64,000 nucleotides of DNA from JAJCYX01 sp965243825 (GCA_965243825.1 CBDEVT010000001.1:248001-312000), one strand, 5' to 3'. Shown: positions 27,301 through 35,840, numbered from the stretch's first letter. The notes: generated by a model from the sequence alone, not told the origin. Made by a program: numbers and translations.

Positions 27301-27567
27301 CGATTGCGCGAGGTTCTCGAAGTACTTGTCGGCACGAGCCGCGACGGCTACTTTCCTCCAAACCCCGGTGACCGAGGCTACGGCCCGAAAAATGACTCGT
27401 TCGAGAGCTGCGGTTACTGCGATTTCAACCGCGTCTGCCCTACCGCTTCAAGACGAGAACGGATGGTGCGGCAACACGCAAAAGACCCTCGACTTGTCAG
27501 GTACTTCGACCTCTCGCTCGACCGCGGAGATGAATCATCCCTGAGCCCGGGAGACTCCGGGAGTTGA
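24355..27567 (+). CDS. addB: AddB-like helicase/nuclease subunit (PD-(D/E)XK, Fe-S)
   Basis: Predicted B subunit of the AddAB double-strand-break processing complex (RecBCD counterpart). 1070 residues. The C-terminal RecB-like nuclease has GVIDRVD and LDYKTG (the D...DxK core). Four cysteines fit the AddB iron-sulfur staple: C752 in FAACPLRYFF, and C1019, C1022, C1028 in CGYCDFNRVC. No Walker A is visible at the N-terminus, so the helicase-like part is probably inactive as in RexB-type subunits. The frame is open back into the tRNA; GTG at 24355 is the likeliest start. It overlaps addA at TTGA, a sign of translational coupling. Confidence 0.88.
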   Translation: MTQQAATHRFTANGEDLADVLFDAVNSAKAGKPLERVSVVTPSHYSNFYLRRWLASRGLLNVEFLRIEELADLLARNEIDNPDRRQLKRLEGTELVGEAVAECVRSGEITGQLADVAQQPTFLAALHRSLQELEAEDLLGQVSLDQLSESEDVARAIGTVWRTYKRLKSENNLFDRTQVAAWAVEALKAGTLEDQEMHLAVGKLVVLAVAAPAPQYRSLWKSLINLRGSTTVVVTTGDERSDSFVAAELDLPFALPVPGDLEFPVPRIVAASDVRSEIAAVVSDVAMSAADGIPLNRIAVVFGNTSYSSRVRSALKLAGIPVAGPPQDSLGASVTGRFVTRLLRFATQDMARQDVGDWLATCPVKNPVTQLPVNGVEWDGISKAARVTTGIASWKREVARFAVSRRRRAELIERQGDDDGEDGPISQSSALRKQAESSGDLHKFVSELSEALRTPNETMSWNSWCEWLARLIDSYLHTSEGDGSVESRERVEIVLEQISGLDSLRGASPDIERFSAVVSRELSENRSGANRLGKGVFVAPVRDIVGTRFERVHVVGMVDGTFPSPDSADPLLSDSVREELNRSFNIRLSRSGVRLDERRRQFFTALMAGSSTTLYWPRSASAGRSNAGPAQWLVEQARRFPGAERVHAGDLLTSPEQIPGVKVADYGSGETFSDSHEYTVASIRRHLDSKASATKHWVEFERSVRMALSLEQGRYGASLTEWSGDVSDATSSVPAVNEEVLSASRVESFAACPLRYFFSYVLKVSPGVREDDSFHMAPDRRGTFIHSVLETYLNMRIRGNKPVGAKTLDDALEEVKGELQRGQPDLGGPVWDVDIAQARRRLRRWLAAEADLEAEGFTPIAAELAFGRSHSQMKEEPLPPLEITLSDSTVLKFSGVIDRVDQHTNGMRYVLDYKTGNARRYRQIADDPVDRGRHLQLALYTEAVSQSSEVKSDTAAAYWFVMDSQASLIPEIDLFDPTLVSRRLREVLEVLVGTSRDGYFPPNPGDRGYGPKNDSFESCGYCDFNRVCPTASRRERMVRQHAKDPRLVRYFDLSLDRGDESSLSPGDSGS

Positions 27568-30500
27568 GCAATTCTGAAACATACTCCGATGACCAGACCC
27601 GTCGTGACGTAAAGAAGCGCCTCGCAGAGAATCTGTACATCGAGGCCGGAGCAGGTACAGGCAAGACCGAAGCGCTTGTAACACGGCTTACGGAACTACT
27701 CGTCTCTCGCACCGCCGAACCGGAGCAAATAGCGGCGATCACATTCACCAGGGCGGCTGCATTCGAGATGCGCTCCCGCCTCCGCACGGCACTGGAGATA
27801 CGCGCCGATGAGGCGCAAGCCGAAGATCGGACCCGCATAGTCACAGTACTTGATGGTCTCGACTCGCTCGCCATCCAGACCATTCACGCATTTGCACTCA
27901 CGATCCTGCGGGAACATCCTCTGGACGCCGGTCTACCACCTTTGATCGAGTCAGTCGATGATGTCCTGGCGTCAGTCGAATTCGATGACCGGTGGAATGA
28001 GTGGTTCGCTGACCGAATAGCCTCGGACACCGAGCTTGTTACGGCGTTGATCGTGGCTCAGCGCCTGGAGTTGCCTTCCCCTGCTGACGTTCTGCGGGAT
28101 ATCGCGCGAAAACTTGATGAACACTACCATCTGCTCAACACCGATTCGTTTGGCTACCGAGGTCCCGATCCAGCGCCGATCCCGGTAGCGCGTATCGCTG
28201 AAGTGCTCAATGCTGCTCGCAGTGCTGTGGCCGAGGTGCCTGAGCAGAACGACGCCATGTGCAAGTTTGTATCCCAAATCGGTGCACCTGCATTGGAGTC
28301 TCTGGTGCTTCTGGCAGGAGACGAGACCGAGCTACCTGCCCATGACTTCGCCGATGCCCCGAAATTCCGAGGCGACCACCGTGGCTCCCAGAAGAACTGG
28401 TCACAGGCACCTGGCGGTAAAGAGTCGCTCACCGAGTTGAGGGACCTTTTCTCCGATTTTCAGGAAGAGATCGATGCCTCGCTCGATGCGCTTCGCCAGA
28501 AGACTGTCATGAATCTTTTGCATGTCGCGAGTGACTTTGCCGTTGACTATGCCCGGCAACGCAGGCAAGACGGCCGTCTCACATTCCACGACCAGCTTGT
28601 ACTTGCCCGGCGTCTACTCGAATCGAACGACAAAGTGCGCCGGAGTGTACTAAGTCGGCACCGCTTCATCCTGGTTGACGAGTTCCAGGACACCGACCCC
28701 GTGCAAATCGACCTGCTCAGGTTGTTGGGCAGCGACGAACGAGGAGCGTTACTGCCAGGCAGGCTGTTCCTCGTTGGCGACCCGAAGCAGTCTATCTACA
28801 GGTTCCGCGGCGCAGACCCAGTATCGGCGAGCGAGTTTTCGACCCAGGTGGCTGCAAGCGGTGAGCGATTCCCACTAAGCGAAAATCATCGCTCGATGCC
28901 AGGCGTGATCAGATGGGTGAACGCAGTGTTTTCAAGCTGGATGAGTGCAGGGGCCTCGGAAGGGCAGGCACCGTACCGAGATCTGCGGTGGGAGACCAAG
29001 CTGGAGGTCGTCGAGCCGGACGAAGTACCTGTGCAATGGTTCGGGGGAGAGCGAGAAACGAGGACCACTGATACGCGCAGGCTGGAGTTCGAAGAGATTT
29101 CAGCAATCGCCGAGGCAGCCGGCTCGGGGGCATTCAGCGTACGAGACGAAAACGGAGAGTGGCGCGAATCCAGCTTTTCTGATGTCGCGGTCCTGCTCCG
29201 AAGTCGGACCGGTGTTGATCTGCTCGAACAGGCACTAACCGACCGGCAGATCCCGTATGTCTTCGACAGTCAGTCGCCCCTGTTCACTTCGCAAGATGTA
29301 CGTGATCTTCACTCATGCCTGGTAGCCATCGATGATCCGTCAGACGAAGTAGCTGTTTTGGCCGCAATCAGGTCGCCCGCATTTGCATGCTCAGACACCG
29401 ATCTGCTTCGGTGGAAGCAGGTAGGCGGCAGTTTCAGCTATCTGACAGAAAGTCGGCCACACAGTCCTCAGTCAGTGGCACAGGCGTACGAAGTCCTGAA
29501 CAGCTTCCATCATCTGAGCCGTGAGTTGGACACAGCGGCGCTAGTCGAGCGCTTTGTCCGTGACAGGCAACTGCGCGAAAAATCGATGCTCTCCCGTGAG
29601 GGAATTGACCGCGTCAGGCGAATAGATACTGTCGTTGAACTCGCAGGTGCACTGTCTGATCCCGAAAACGGTTCAAGTTATCTGACATTGAGAGACTTCA
29701 CGAGATGGCTTGCCCGGCAATCTGAAGAAAACGCTCGTTTTCCGGAACACGTATCGCAGGGCGCCTCTACCGATGCTGTCAGGATCATGACCATCCACAC
29801 GGCTAAAGGGCTTGAGTTCCCGATCGTCGTGATGGCGTCTTCTTCAAGTAACAGTCGAGGCACAGACACGGTCAAGTTGATAACCAGCCGTAGTGGTGAC
29901 GAGCGTGTCGAAAAGCTGGAGGCTCAGCTTGGCAACGCGAAAGCAGGCCTTAAGACTTTCGGTGCCGATGTTGCAATAGAGAACGACAAATCACAGGGTG
30001 AACTCGAGGATGTGAGACTCCTCTACGTCGCCGCCACTCGCGCACGAGACCATCTGCTAGTCAGTAGGTATCGAAGTAAGAGTACTCGCGCTTCGCTGGC
30101 AGAAAAGATCGAGGAACATCTTGAAGGGCATGAATCACTCTGGCGCGAGTGGCAGCGACCAACCCGTCTAACAACTCCGAAGCTTTCACCACGGTTCCAT
30201 CCTGACAAGGCTGAGGAACGTGATGCATGGCTTGAGAAACGAGAGTCAGCAATAGCTGCAGCATCTCGTACCCTCTACACAACTCCGACCGCACTCAAGC
30301 CAACACGCTCGCCGGAGACAGAGCAGAATGACACCACAGGCGAACCGCTGAACAAAGAACCGCGTGAACCACTGGATGATGCGCTGGTAGCTCCGGGACG
30401 AGGGGCGACCGACCTTGGCCGCGCGGTTCACGCCGTTCTTCAGTACGTTCAACTTGGCAACGTGAATGAATCGGAAATCCAAAGTCTGGCTCAGCGAATG

Positions 30501-30974
30501 GCGACCGAACACGGTGTCGTCGAACGGGTAAGTGAGATCGTCTCACTCACTCGAGCCGCACTCGGAACGGAAACCATGCAACAGGCCACAGAGGCTTCCA
30601 GACGCGGCGAGGCGTGGCGTGAAGTTTCGGTTGCCGCTGCCCTGCCCGACTCGGATGGTGAACTGGAAGGTCAAATCGACCTGATGTTCCTGAACCAGAA
30701 CGGGACTGTGACGATCGTCGATCACAAGACGGACAGGGAGCGTGGTAACAGTCTCGAGGGAGCGGCTGAGCCCTATCTGCTGCAGATGGGTGCCTATGCG
30801 TGGTGCGTTGAGCAGGTAACCGGACTTCCCGTGTCGCGAGCGGTGCTTATATTCGCGAGCCGAGTGGCATCCGTATCTGGTGGTGAATACCAGGTCCCGC
30901 AGCTCGACCATTACAAGGAAGAAGCGTCCCGCCTGGCCTCGCAGCGAGTTTCGGCTCTTGTTTCCAGCGACTAA
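27564..30974 (+). CDS. addA: AddA-like UvrD-family helicase-nuclease
   Basis: A subunit of AddAB: SF1A 3'-5' helicase with a C-terminal PD-(D/E)XK nuclease. Walker A is AGAGTGKTEAL near residue 30. Walker B is VDEFQDTDPVQ, then GDPKQSIYRFRGAD, TIHTAKGLEFP (motif V) and YVAATRARDHLLV (motif VI). The nuclease residues are in EGQIDLMF and VDHKTDR followed by LQMGAYAW. 1136 residues, family length. The TTG start at 27564 overlaps the addB stop (TTGA). A homologous PcrA/UvrD gene lies at the right end of the window. Confidence 0.93.
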   Translation: MSNSETYSDDQTRRDVKKRLAENLYIEAGAGTGKTEALVTRLTELLVSRTAEPEQIAAITFTRAAAFEMRSRLRTALEIRADEAQAEDRTRIVTVLDGLDSLAIQTIHAFALTILREHPLDAGLPPLIESVDDVLASVEFDDRWNEWFADRIASDTELVTALIVAQRLELPSPADVLRDIARKLDEHYHLLNTDSFGYRGPDPAPIPVARIAEVLNAARSAVAEVPEQNDAMCKFVSQIGAPALESLVLLAGDETELPAHDFADAPKFRGDHRGSQKNWSQAPGGKESLTELRDLFSDFQEEIDASLDALRQKTVMNLLHVASDFAVDYARQRRQDGRLTFHDQLVLARRLLESNDKVRRSVLSRHRFILVDEFQDTDPVQIDLLRLLGSDERGALLPGRLFLVGDPKQSIYRFRGADPVSASEFSTQVAASGERFPLSENHRSMPGVIRWVNAVFSSWMSAGASEGQAPYRDLRWETKLEVVEPDEVPVQWFGGERETRTTDTRRLEFEEISAIAEAAGSGAFSVRDENGEWRESSFSDVAVLLRSRTGVDLLEQALTDRQIPYVFDSQSPLFTSQDVRDLHSCLVAIDDPSDEVAVLAAIRSPAFACSDTDLLRWKQVGGSFSYLTESRPHSPQSVAQAYEVLNSFHHLSRELDTAALVERFVRDRQLREKSMLSREGIDRVRRIDTVVELAGALSDPENGSSYLTLRDFTRWLARQSEENARFPEHVSQGASTDAVRIMTIHTAKGLEFPIVVMASSSSNSRGTDTVKLITSRSGDERVEKLEAQLGNAKAGLKTFGADVAIENDKSQGELEDVRLLYVAATRARDHLLVSRYRSKSTRASLAEKIEEHLEGHESLWREWQRPTRLTTPKLSPRFHPDKAEERDAWLEKRESAIAAASRTLYTTPTALKPTRSPETEQNDTTGEPLNKEPREPLDDALVAPGRGATDLGRAVHAVLQYVQLGNVNESEIQSLAQRMATEHGVVERVSEIVSLTRAALGTETMQQATEASRRGEAWREVSVAAALPDSDGELEGQIDLMFLNQNGTVTIVDHKTDRERGNSLEGAAEPYLLQMGAYAWCVEQVTGLPVSRAVLIFASRVASVSGGEYQVPQLDHYKEEASRLASQRVSALVSSD

Positions 30975-31025
30975 TATTGCTGGCCATACCTGCTACATCA
31001 CCTATCGGAACCGGAGCTTACGCAC

Positions 31026-31814
31026 ATGGGATTGCTTGACGGAAAGCGCGCGCTGATCACAGGAGCTAGAAAAGGCATTGGCCGCGGCATTGCGCTAACC
31101 CTTGCCAGAGAGGGTGCAAATGTCGGGTTGAACGACCTGGTGGATGATGAGGTCACCCGGGAATCAGCAGCGGTTTGCGCCGGCAGTGGGGTTAAGGCAA
31201 CCGTTCACCAGGGCGATGTCAGTAGTGTTGCAGGCGTCAACGCTGTCATTGATGCGTTTACGCAGGAACACGGCGGCATAGACATCCTTGTCAACAATGC
31301 CATCTTCCCGGACCAGAGCAGGCCCTTCTTCGAGACCGATGAAACCTACTGGGACCGGATGATGAACCTGTCTCTGAAAGGCTATTTCTTTGCCAGTCAG
31401 CGAGCGGCGAAAACGATGATCGACCAGGGAACCGGCGGTTCGATCATCTGCCTCTCGAGTGTTCACTCATATGTAGCGATGGAGAACTGGACCGCATACG
31501 GCGTCGCGAAGATGGGACTGCGGCGGATGGTGAAGGGCATGGCGGTCGATCTCGCAGGGACCGATGTGAGGGCAAACTGCATCGCTCCCGGTGCCATCTC
31601 GAACCGTCTGCCGGCTGAAGGTGATTCGATTGACGGACCACCGCATGATGTTGAGGCGAACCCCGGTCTTAAGAAACGTGTGCCGCTGCAACGTGGAGGG
31701 CTTCCTTCCGACATTGCAAATGCTGTGCTGTATCTATCTTCCGACCTTGGAAGCTACGTTAACGGTGAAACAATCCTTGTTGACGGTGGCATGATCGCCT
31801 CATCGAACCTCTAG
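31026..31814 (+). CDS. SDR family oxidoreductase
   Basis: Classical short-chain dehydrogenase/reductase of 262 residues. The cofactor motif TGARKGIG is near residue 13, NNAIF follows strand 4, the active-site Ser lies in CLSSVHSY and the YxxxK pair in YGVAKMG. The C-terminus (VNGETILVDGGM) is typical. An Asn in LNDLVDDE after strand 2 leaves cofactor preference unclear. The substrate cannot be inferred; the following Nudix gene may be co-transcribed (24-base gap). Confidence 0.9.
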   Translation: MGLLDGKRALITGARKGIGRGIALTLAREGANVGLNDLVDDEVTRESAAVCAGSGVKATVHQGDVSSVAGVNAVIDAFTQEHGGIDILVNNAIFPDQSRPFFETDETYWDRMMNLSLKGYFFASQRAAKTMIDQGTGGSIICLSSVHSYVAMENWTAYGVAKMGLRRMVKGMAVDLAGTDVRANCIAPGAISNRLPAEGDSIDGPPHDVEANPGLKKRVPLQRGGLPSDIANAVLYLSSDLGSYVNGETILVDGGMIASSNL

Positions 31815-31838
31815 CAACCGGGCACAGGAACTCCAGGT

Positions 31839-32954
31839 ATGCCGATCAAGAAGATCGAACAGAGAGTTGTGTTTGAGAACCGCTGGCTGAAGGTCTACGA
31901 CGATGTGATCGAGCACCCTGACGGATCCCACGGTACTTACTCGTGGGTCGAGAGGAACGGAGGACGCGGTGGAGCGTTGGCCGTACCACGTTTGCCAGAC
32001 GGTCGCCTGCTCATGGTCAAGGCTCATCGCTACGTACCTGATCGATGGTCGTGGGAGTTCCCTGGCGGCGGGATAGACGATGGCGAATCTCCCGAGGAAT
32101 GTGCCCGCAGAGAGTTGCTGGAAGAGACAGGACTTTCCGGCGGAGAAGCAAGAAACCTCGGAAGCTTCTCATCGGATTCAGGGTTTATCGCTATCCGCCA
32201 CCACGCTGTCCTGGTGTCACTGCCTGAGGATACCGAGAGTCACCTGAAGTTAAACAGCCAGGAGTCGATAGCCGACGCAAGATTCGTCACCGAGCAGGAA
32301 GCGTGGAATATGGTCTCCAACGGGGAGATCATCGATGGCACCGTAATCACGGCCCTGGGCCTGCTCAATGTCAAGCCTCCCGTGACGAGTTCATACGCAC
32401 CCGCCGGGCTGCACCCTCGAAGGGTTCGTGCGAAGCTGAAGTACGACAGCCCCTGGTGGAAGCTATACGAGGATGACATCATCCGTGCCGATGGCAGCCC
32501 GGGCATCTACATTCGTGTACACACAGCCATGGGCGGTGGCGCAATAATCGTCATCCCGCGTACTCAGTCAGGCAAACACCTGCTGATTAAGATCCATCGC
32601 TACCCGGTCGATAAGGAGCTCTGGGAATTCCCTGCTGGTTTGGTGGAGCGAGGTGAAGACCCGGTGGGTACAGCGGTGAGAGAGCTTGCGGAAGAGACCG
32701 GTCTTGAGGCTGTGACCGCCGAGTTGATTGGCACTCAGTTCCCGGTTGCGGGACTGATGAGCGACACGTTCTTCACCGTGCTTGCCCAGATTCCCGAACC
32801 TGAACAATCGACTCTTAAGCTTCAGACGGAAGAAGGGATCATCGATTCGAAGTGGGTCACTCTTGATGATCTAGCTGAGATGGTCGCTGCGAACGAGATC
32901 AGGGATGGAGTGACACTGGGAGCAATCGCCCGGTTGCTTGCCGCTTCTAAATGA
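31839..32954 (+). CDS. Tandem Nudix hydrolase (two Nudix domains)
   Basis: 371 residues formed by two complete Nudix domains of the ADP-ribose pyrophosphatase type. The first Nudix box spans about 76-98 (REL and EETGL), the second about 267-289 (VRELAEETGL). Both keep the REXXEE metal ligands. Both halves begin with a similar strand pattern (WLKVYDDVI and WWKLYEDDI), so this is an internal duplication. Nudix enzymes cleave nucleoside diphosphates linked to another group; ADP-ribose or a related sugar nucleotide is the best guess. Confidence 0.88.
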   Translation: MPIKKIEQRVVFENRWLKVYDDVIEHPDGSHGTYSWVERNGGRGGALAVPRLPDGRLLMVKAHRYVPDRWSWEFPGGGIDDGESPEECARRELLEETGLSGGEARNLGSFSSDSGFIAIRHHAVLVSLPEDTESHLKLNSQESIADARFVTEQEAWNMVSNGEIIDGTVITALGLLNVKPPVTSSYAPAGLHPRRVRAKLKYDSPWWKLYEDDIIRADGSPGIYIRVHTAMGGGAIIVIPRTQSGKHLLIKIHRYPVDKELWEFPAGLVERGEDPVGTAVRELAEETGLEAVTAELIGTQFPVAGLMSDTFFTVLAQIPEPEQSTLKLQTEEGIIDSKWVTLDDLAEMVAANEIRDGVTLGAIARLLAASK

Positions 32955-32966
32955 CACACCTGGAGT

Positions 32967-33578
32967 TCACTGACTGCTGCCCTGTATCCAGCCGTGATTC
33001 TGGGCGATTGACACAGCATGAGTTCGTGACCTTGCCTGCGTCTTGGTCAAGATCGTGGTGACTTTGTTCTTCACAGTCTGCAACTGAAACCCCATCTCAT
33101 CGGCAATCTCCTGGCTTGTCACACCTTCAGAGATTCGCTGGAGAATTCGAGTTTCTCCACCGGAAAGCGGGCTGTCATCGGTTGATACACGCCTGCCAGT
33201 CCGCTGGGTTGTGCGCCGTTTCATAGCTGCCAGGAAATCGTCAATGTCACTCCGGTCAGCCGTAACGTCCGAAATCAACGGACACATTCCTGAACGCACG
33301 CTATCGACGCGACTGCGTAACAGTTCATGTAGTGAGGCTTCGTCGGCAGGTATGACCGCGCGGACACCATCGTTGAGCAATGAGATAACTTCTTCAGGAC
33401 CTGCAGTACCTTCTCGTCGAACGAGTATCTTCGCCACGTTGTCGCTGCCTGTGGATACAGAAGCATGTACCGCATCTCGAGTGCCGCTGACAACGACCGA
33501 GACACCAGTTCGGCGGCCGATCAGGCGCCTGGCGAGTCTTGAGCTTTCTGCGTCTGGAACCTCTACAACAACTGCCAT
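32967..33578 (-). CDS. LuxR-type response-regulator-like transcription factor
   Basis: 203 residues. The C-terminal LuxR/GerE helix-turn-helix is clear (SGGETRILQRISEGVTSQEIA, LQTVKNKVTTILTKT). The N-terminal 120 residues have the alternating pattern of a receiver domain, with NDGVRAVIPADEA resembling its end, but the phospho-acceptor Asp is not evident at the usual place (ILVRREG). It may be a degenerate, phosphorylation-independent receiver. No histidine kinase is adjacent. It ends 12 bases from the convergent Nudix gene. Confidence 0.78.
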   Translation of the reverse strand: MAVVVEVPDAESSRLARRLIGRRTGVSVVVSGTRDAVHASVSTGSDNVAKILVRREGTAGPEEVISLLNDGVRAVIPADEASLHELLRSRVDSVRSGMCPLISDVTADRSDIDDFLAAMKRRTTQRTGRRVSTDDSPLSGGETRILQRISEGVTSQEIADEMGFQLQTVKNKVTTILTKTQARSRTHAVSIAQNHGWIQGSSQ

Positions 33579-33916
33579 CGCATCCTCGGTTGTCTGGCGC
33601 CCGGCTCAATCGTGATCGTGTTTCGCGACCCAGAGACGCCTCCGACATCATGAATCGTATTGATTGCCTTTGCTGCGGTAAAGAATGCTGCCTAATTTCG
33701 TTCCGAGTCTCAGTTCTCATTCAAGCGCATCCGCAGTTGGACAGTCGATGACGCATTAGAAAATCTCAACAAAATGTTGAGAACCACACCTGTCAGCACC
33801 GCATCGAAGAGATTACAAGACGATTACAACACCTGTGGTGAGGGTTCAGCCGTATACAAGTGCTGAACAGCCCGGGCTAGACTTAATAGAGTAGACGCAT
33901 CGTAGGACAGGAAGCC
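33579..33916. other. Divergent intergenic region between the LuxR-type gene and ccdA
   Basis: 338 bases with no credible gene. It contains one clean inverted repeat (33764-33782) about 150 bases before ccdA, and a TAGACT hexamer at 33878 that could be a weak -10 box. Nothing else was recognised. Confidence 0.5.
33764..33782 (+). promoter_or_regulatory. Palindrome, candidate operator
   Basis: TCTCAACA (33764-33771), three A, then TGTTGAGA (33775-33782): an 8+3+8 perfect palindrome in the divergent region between a regulator gene and ccdA. It could be the binding site of the adjacent LuxR-type protein or of another repressor. There is no U-run, so it is not a terminator. Confidence 0.4.
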
Positions 33917-34849
33917 ATGGAGCAGCAGGCGACGATACAGGGCGAGCAGGCGCCTTCCTTCCAGCTGGACAAGTTCTGGTTGCCGGGGATTGTTGCATTG
34001 TCTGTGATCGTTGCTGCCCTCGTAGCAGGGTTCACTATCGGCCCGGGTGGCAACAGCATCATCGGTCAGTTCCTGACCGTTTCAGGTGAATCAACCAGCA
34101 CTCTGAGTGATATTGGCGTCTGGCTTCCGTTCGGGTTCGCGTTCGGAGCCGGGATGGTCGCCACGGTGAACCCCTGCGGCTTCGTGATGCTGCCGGCATA
34201 TCTAGGCATGTACGTTGGCGATGCCCAGAGCGGAGAGAATCGAGAAACAGGTGGGATTAGAGTAGCCCAGCAACTCGTTAAGGCGCTGTATGTGAGTGCC
34301 GCACTGGGGCTAGGTTTCGTGGTCCTGTTTGGCACAGTCGGCTTCCTGATCTCGGCAGGTGCAAGGTCCGTCGCCGATGTCTTCCCGTGGCTCAGCTTCA
34401 CGCTCGGGTTCCTGATGGCCGGGCTTGGTGCATACCTGTTCGCAGGCGGCAAGCTGTACACGGGAGCTGCCCAGTCAGCCGCCAGTAAGATTGGCGATCC
34501 TAGAGACCAGAGCCTGCGGGGCTACTTCCTGTTTGGTCTCAGCTACGCAACGGCGTCGCTTTCATGCACACTGCCGATCTTCCTGGGCATTGTGACCGCT
34601 TCGCTCGCCACCGATGGAGTGATTGGCGCCGCAGGCCAATTCCTTGCCTATGCACTTGGTATGGCGTTCGTGATCACTGTCCTGACGGTCTCTATAGCGA
34701 TCTTCAAGGGAGCGCTGGTGAACCAGATCAGGAAGATCATGCCCTATCTGAACTCGATCTCGGCAGGCATCCTGATAATCGTTGGTGGATACCTGGTCTT
34801 CTACTGGCTCACGGAAGGCGAGCTGGCCCGCAGCTTCGGAGTCGGCTAG
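33917..34849 (+). CDS. ccdA: CcdA/DsbD-type thiol-disulfide transporter
   Basis: Membrane protein that passes reducing power across the membrane to thioredoxin-like proteins, keeping apocytochrome c thiols reduced. The two membrane cysteines are present: C87 in VNPCGFVMLPAYL and C217 in SLSCTLPIFL. About seven membrane segments, 310 residues; an extra N-terminal helix and a poorly conserved loop precede the core. It is about 8 kb from the ccm cluster and probably serves it. The stop overlaps the reverse-strand neighbour by four bases (CTAG). Confidence 0.9.
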   Translation: MEQQATIQGEQAPSFQLDKFWLPGIVALSVIVAALVAGFTIGPGGNSIIGQFLTVSGESTSTLSDIGVWLPFGFAFGAGMVATVNPCGFVMLPAYLGMYVGDAQSGENRETGGIRVAQQLVKALYVSAALGLGFVVLFGTVGFLISAGARSVADVFPWLSFTLGFLMAGLGAYLFAGGKLYTGAAQSAASKIGDPRDQSLRGYFLFGLSYATASLSCTLPIFLGIVTASLATDGVIGAAGQFLAYALGMAFVITVLTVSIAIFKGALVNQIRKIMPYLNSISAGILIIVGGYLVFYWLTEGELARSFGVG

Positions 34850-35691
34850 ACCTGGACTTCCTTCTCCGGTTCGGTCGGATCTTCCAGCAACGCCGGTTCT
34901 GGATCTTCTTCAAGTAGCGCCTGTTTGCCCGTCGACTCTCCGTCATGCCTGATCGTGCTGTGCTTTCGCGGCAGAATCAAATCGACCTGCCGAGGGCGGC
35001 CGTCCTCTTTGAAAGTAACGTCCATGACCTCAAGGTAGTCACCGCTGTATTCCCGGAAGACGCCCACGTACTCGATGATGGGACCCTCAGGTGAAGCGAC
35101 TTCTACGACGATCTTCCGACCGATGTGCCGTTCGAGAATCGGGTCGTAGGCATTACCGAACCACTCAACGAGCTGGCCACCAGTTCCTGCCATCGTCTTC
35201 TGTTGACTGGCAATAGCCGTTGGCCCTGTCTTCGTTGCGGCTGCGATCAGAGATGAAAGCGCCTGGCTGACTGCGTCACGGATCATGTTGAACCAGTTGC
35301 GGATTTTGCGTCTGAGCCTTCTGACAAGGTTGGGGTGGTAAGAGCGATTCAGGGTTTTCTGGCGTCGCTTTGCGTTTTCCTCAGTCAGCTCATCCAGGAA
35401 GCGAATGATCAGGTAAACGTTCGCCATTTCAGCATTGAAAACAATGTAGCTCGACTCAATGTGACCATCCGCATCCGGGTGATCAGCCCGGTACATGAGC
35501 TCGATGCCCGTGGCGTCAGTTACCAGTTCACCCCAGATCTGCTTGCCATTCTTCAGCCGTGTGTAGACCAGGAACCCGGTGAAGCTTTTGAGACAGATAT
35601 CACGACGACGTGCCTTCAATATCGCGCCGAATATCGCCAGTCCAAGAATCAGCAGGATGGTTATGAGGAGAACGTTGTCCAGGAAAAACAT
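34846..35691 (-). CDS. Membrane-anchored protein of unknown function
   Basis: 281 residues. A single N-terminal membrane helix (VLLITILLILGLAIFGAIL) is followed by a basic patch (KARRRD), a beta-rich stretch with RLKNGKQIWGELV, a strongly basic helical middle (RRLRRKIRNWF), a second beta segment (PIIEYVGVFREYSGDYLEV) and an acidic C-terminal tail ending TEPEKEVQV. I recognise no family. It is convergent with ccdA and downstream of the FAH-family gene, from which it is separated by a terminator and a long inverted repeat, so it is probably transcribed on its own. Confidence 0.7.
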   Translation of the reverse strand: MFFLDNVLLITILLILGLAIFGAILKARRRDICLKSFTGFLVYTRLKNGKQIWGELVTDATGIELMYRADHPDADGHIESSYIVFNAEMANVYLIIRFLDELTEENAKRRQKTLNRSYHPNLVRRLRRKIRNWFNMIRDAVSQALSSLIAAATKTGPTAIASQQKTMAGTGGQLVEWFGNAYDPILERHIGRKIVVEVASPEGPIIEYVGVFREYSGDYLEVMDVTFKEDGRPRQVDLILPRKHSTIRHDGESTGKQALLEEDPEPALLEDPTEPEKEVQV

Positions 35692-35709
35692 GGTCTGAAC
35701 TCAATTGAT

Positions 35710-35752
35710 CGGTAATGTGCTGCGTTCCGCAGCGGCACGCAGCACATTACCG
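35710..35752 (-). repeat. Long perfect inverted repeat (16-base arms)
   Basis: CGGTAATGTGCTGCGT (35710-35725) and its exact complement ACGCAGCACATTACCG (35737-35752) flank 11 bases that can form an inner CCG/CGG stem. It lies 18 bases upstream of the start of the unknown membrane protein and just after the terminator of the FAH-family gene. There is no U-run on either strand, so it differs from the neighbouring terminator. Confidence 0.8.
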
Positions 35753-35780
35753 CGGAATCGGCGTCGCGGAAAGGCTGGCT

Positions 35781-35818
35781 AAAAAAAGAGGGCCGGCCAC
35801 GAGATGTGACCGGCCCTT
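35781..35818 (-). terminator. Intrinsic terminator after the FAH-family gene
   Basis: On the minus strand, an eight-pair GC-rich stem (AGGGCCGG with CCGGCCCT, arms at 35789-35796 and 35810-35817) is followed after two bases by seven T (35787-35781). It sits 23 bases after the minus-strand stop codon at 35841. Confidence 0.85.
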
Positions 35819-35840
35819 GTTTCATCCTGTGCCAATCAGG

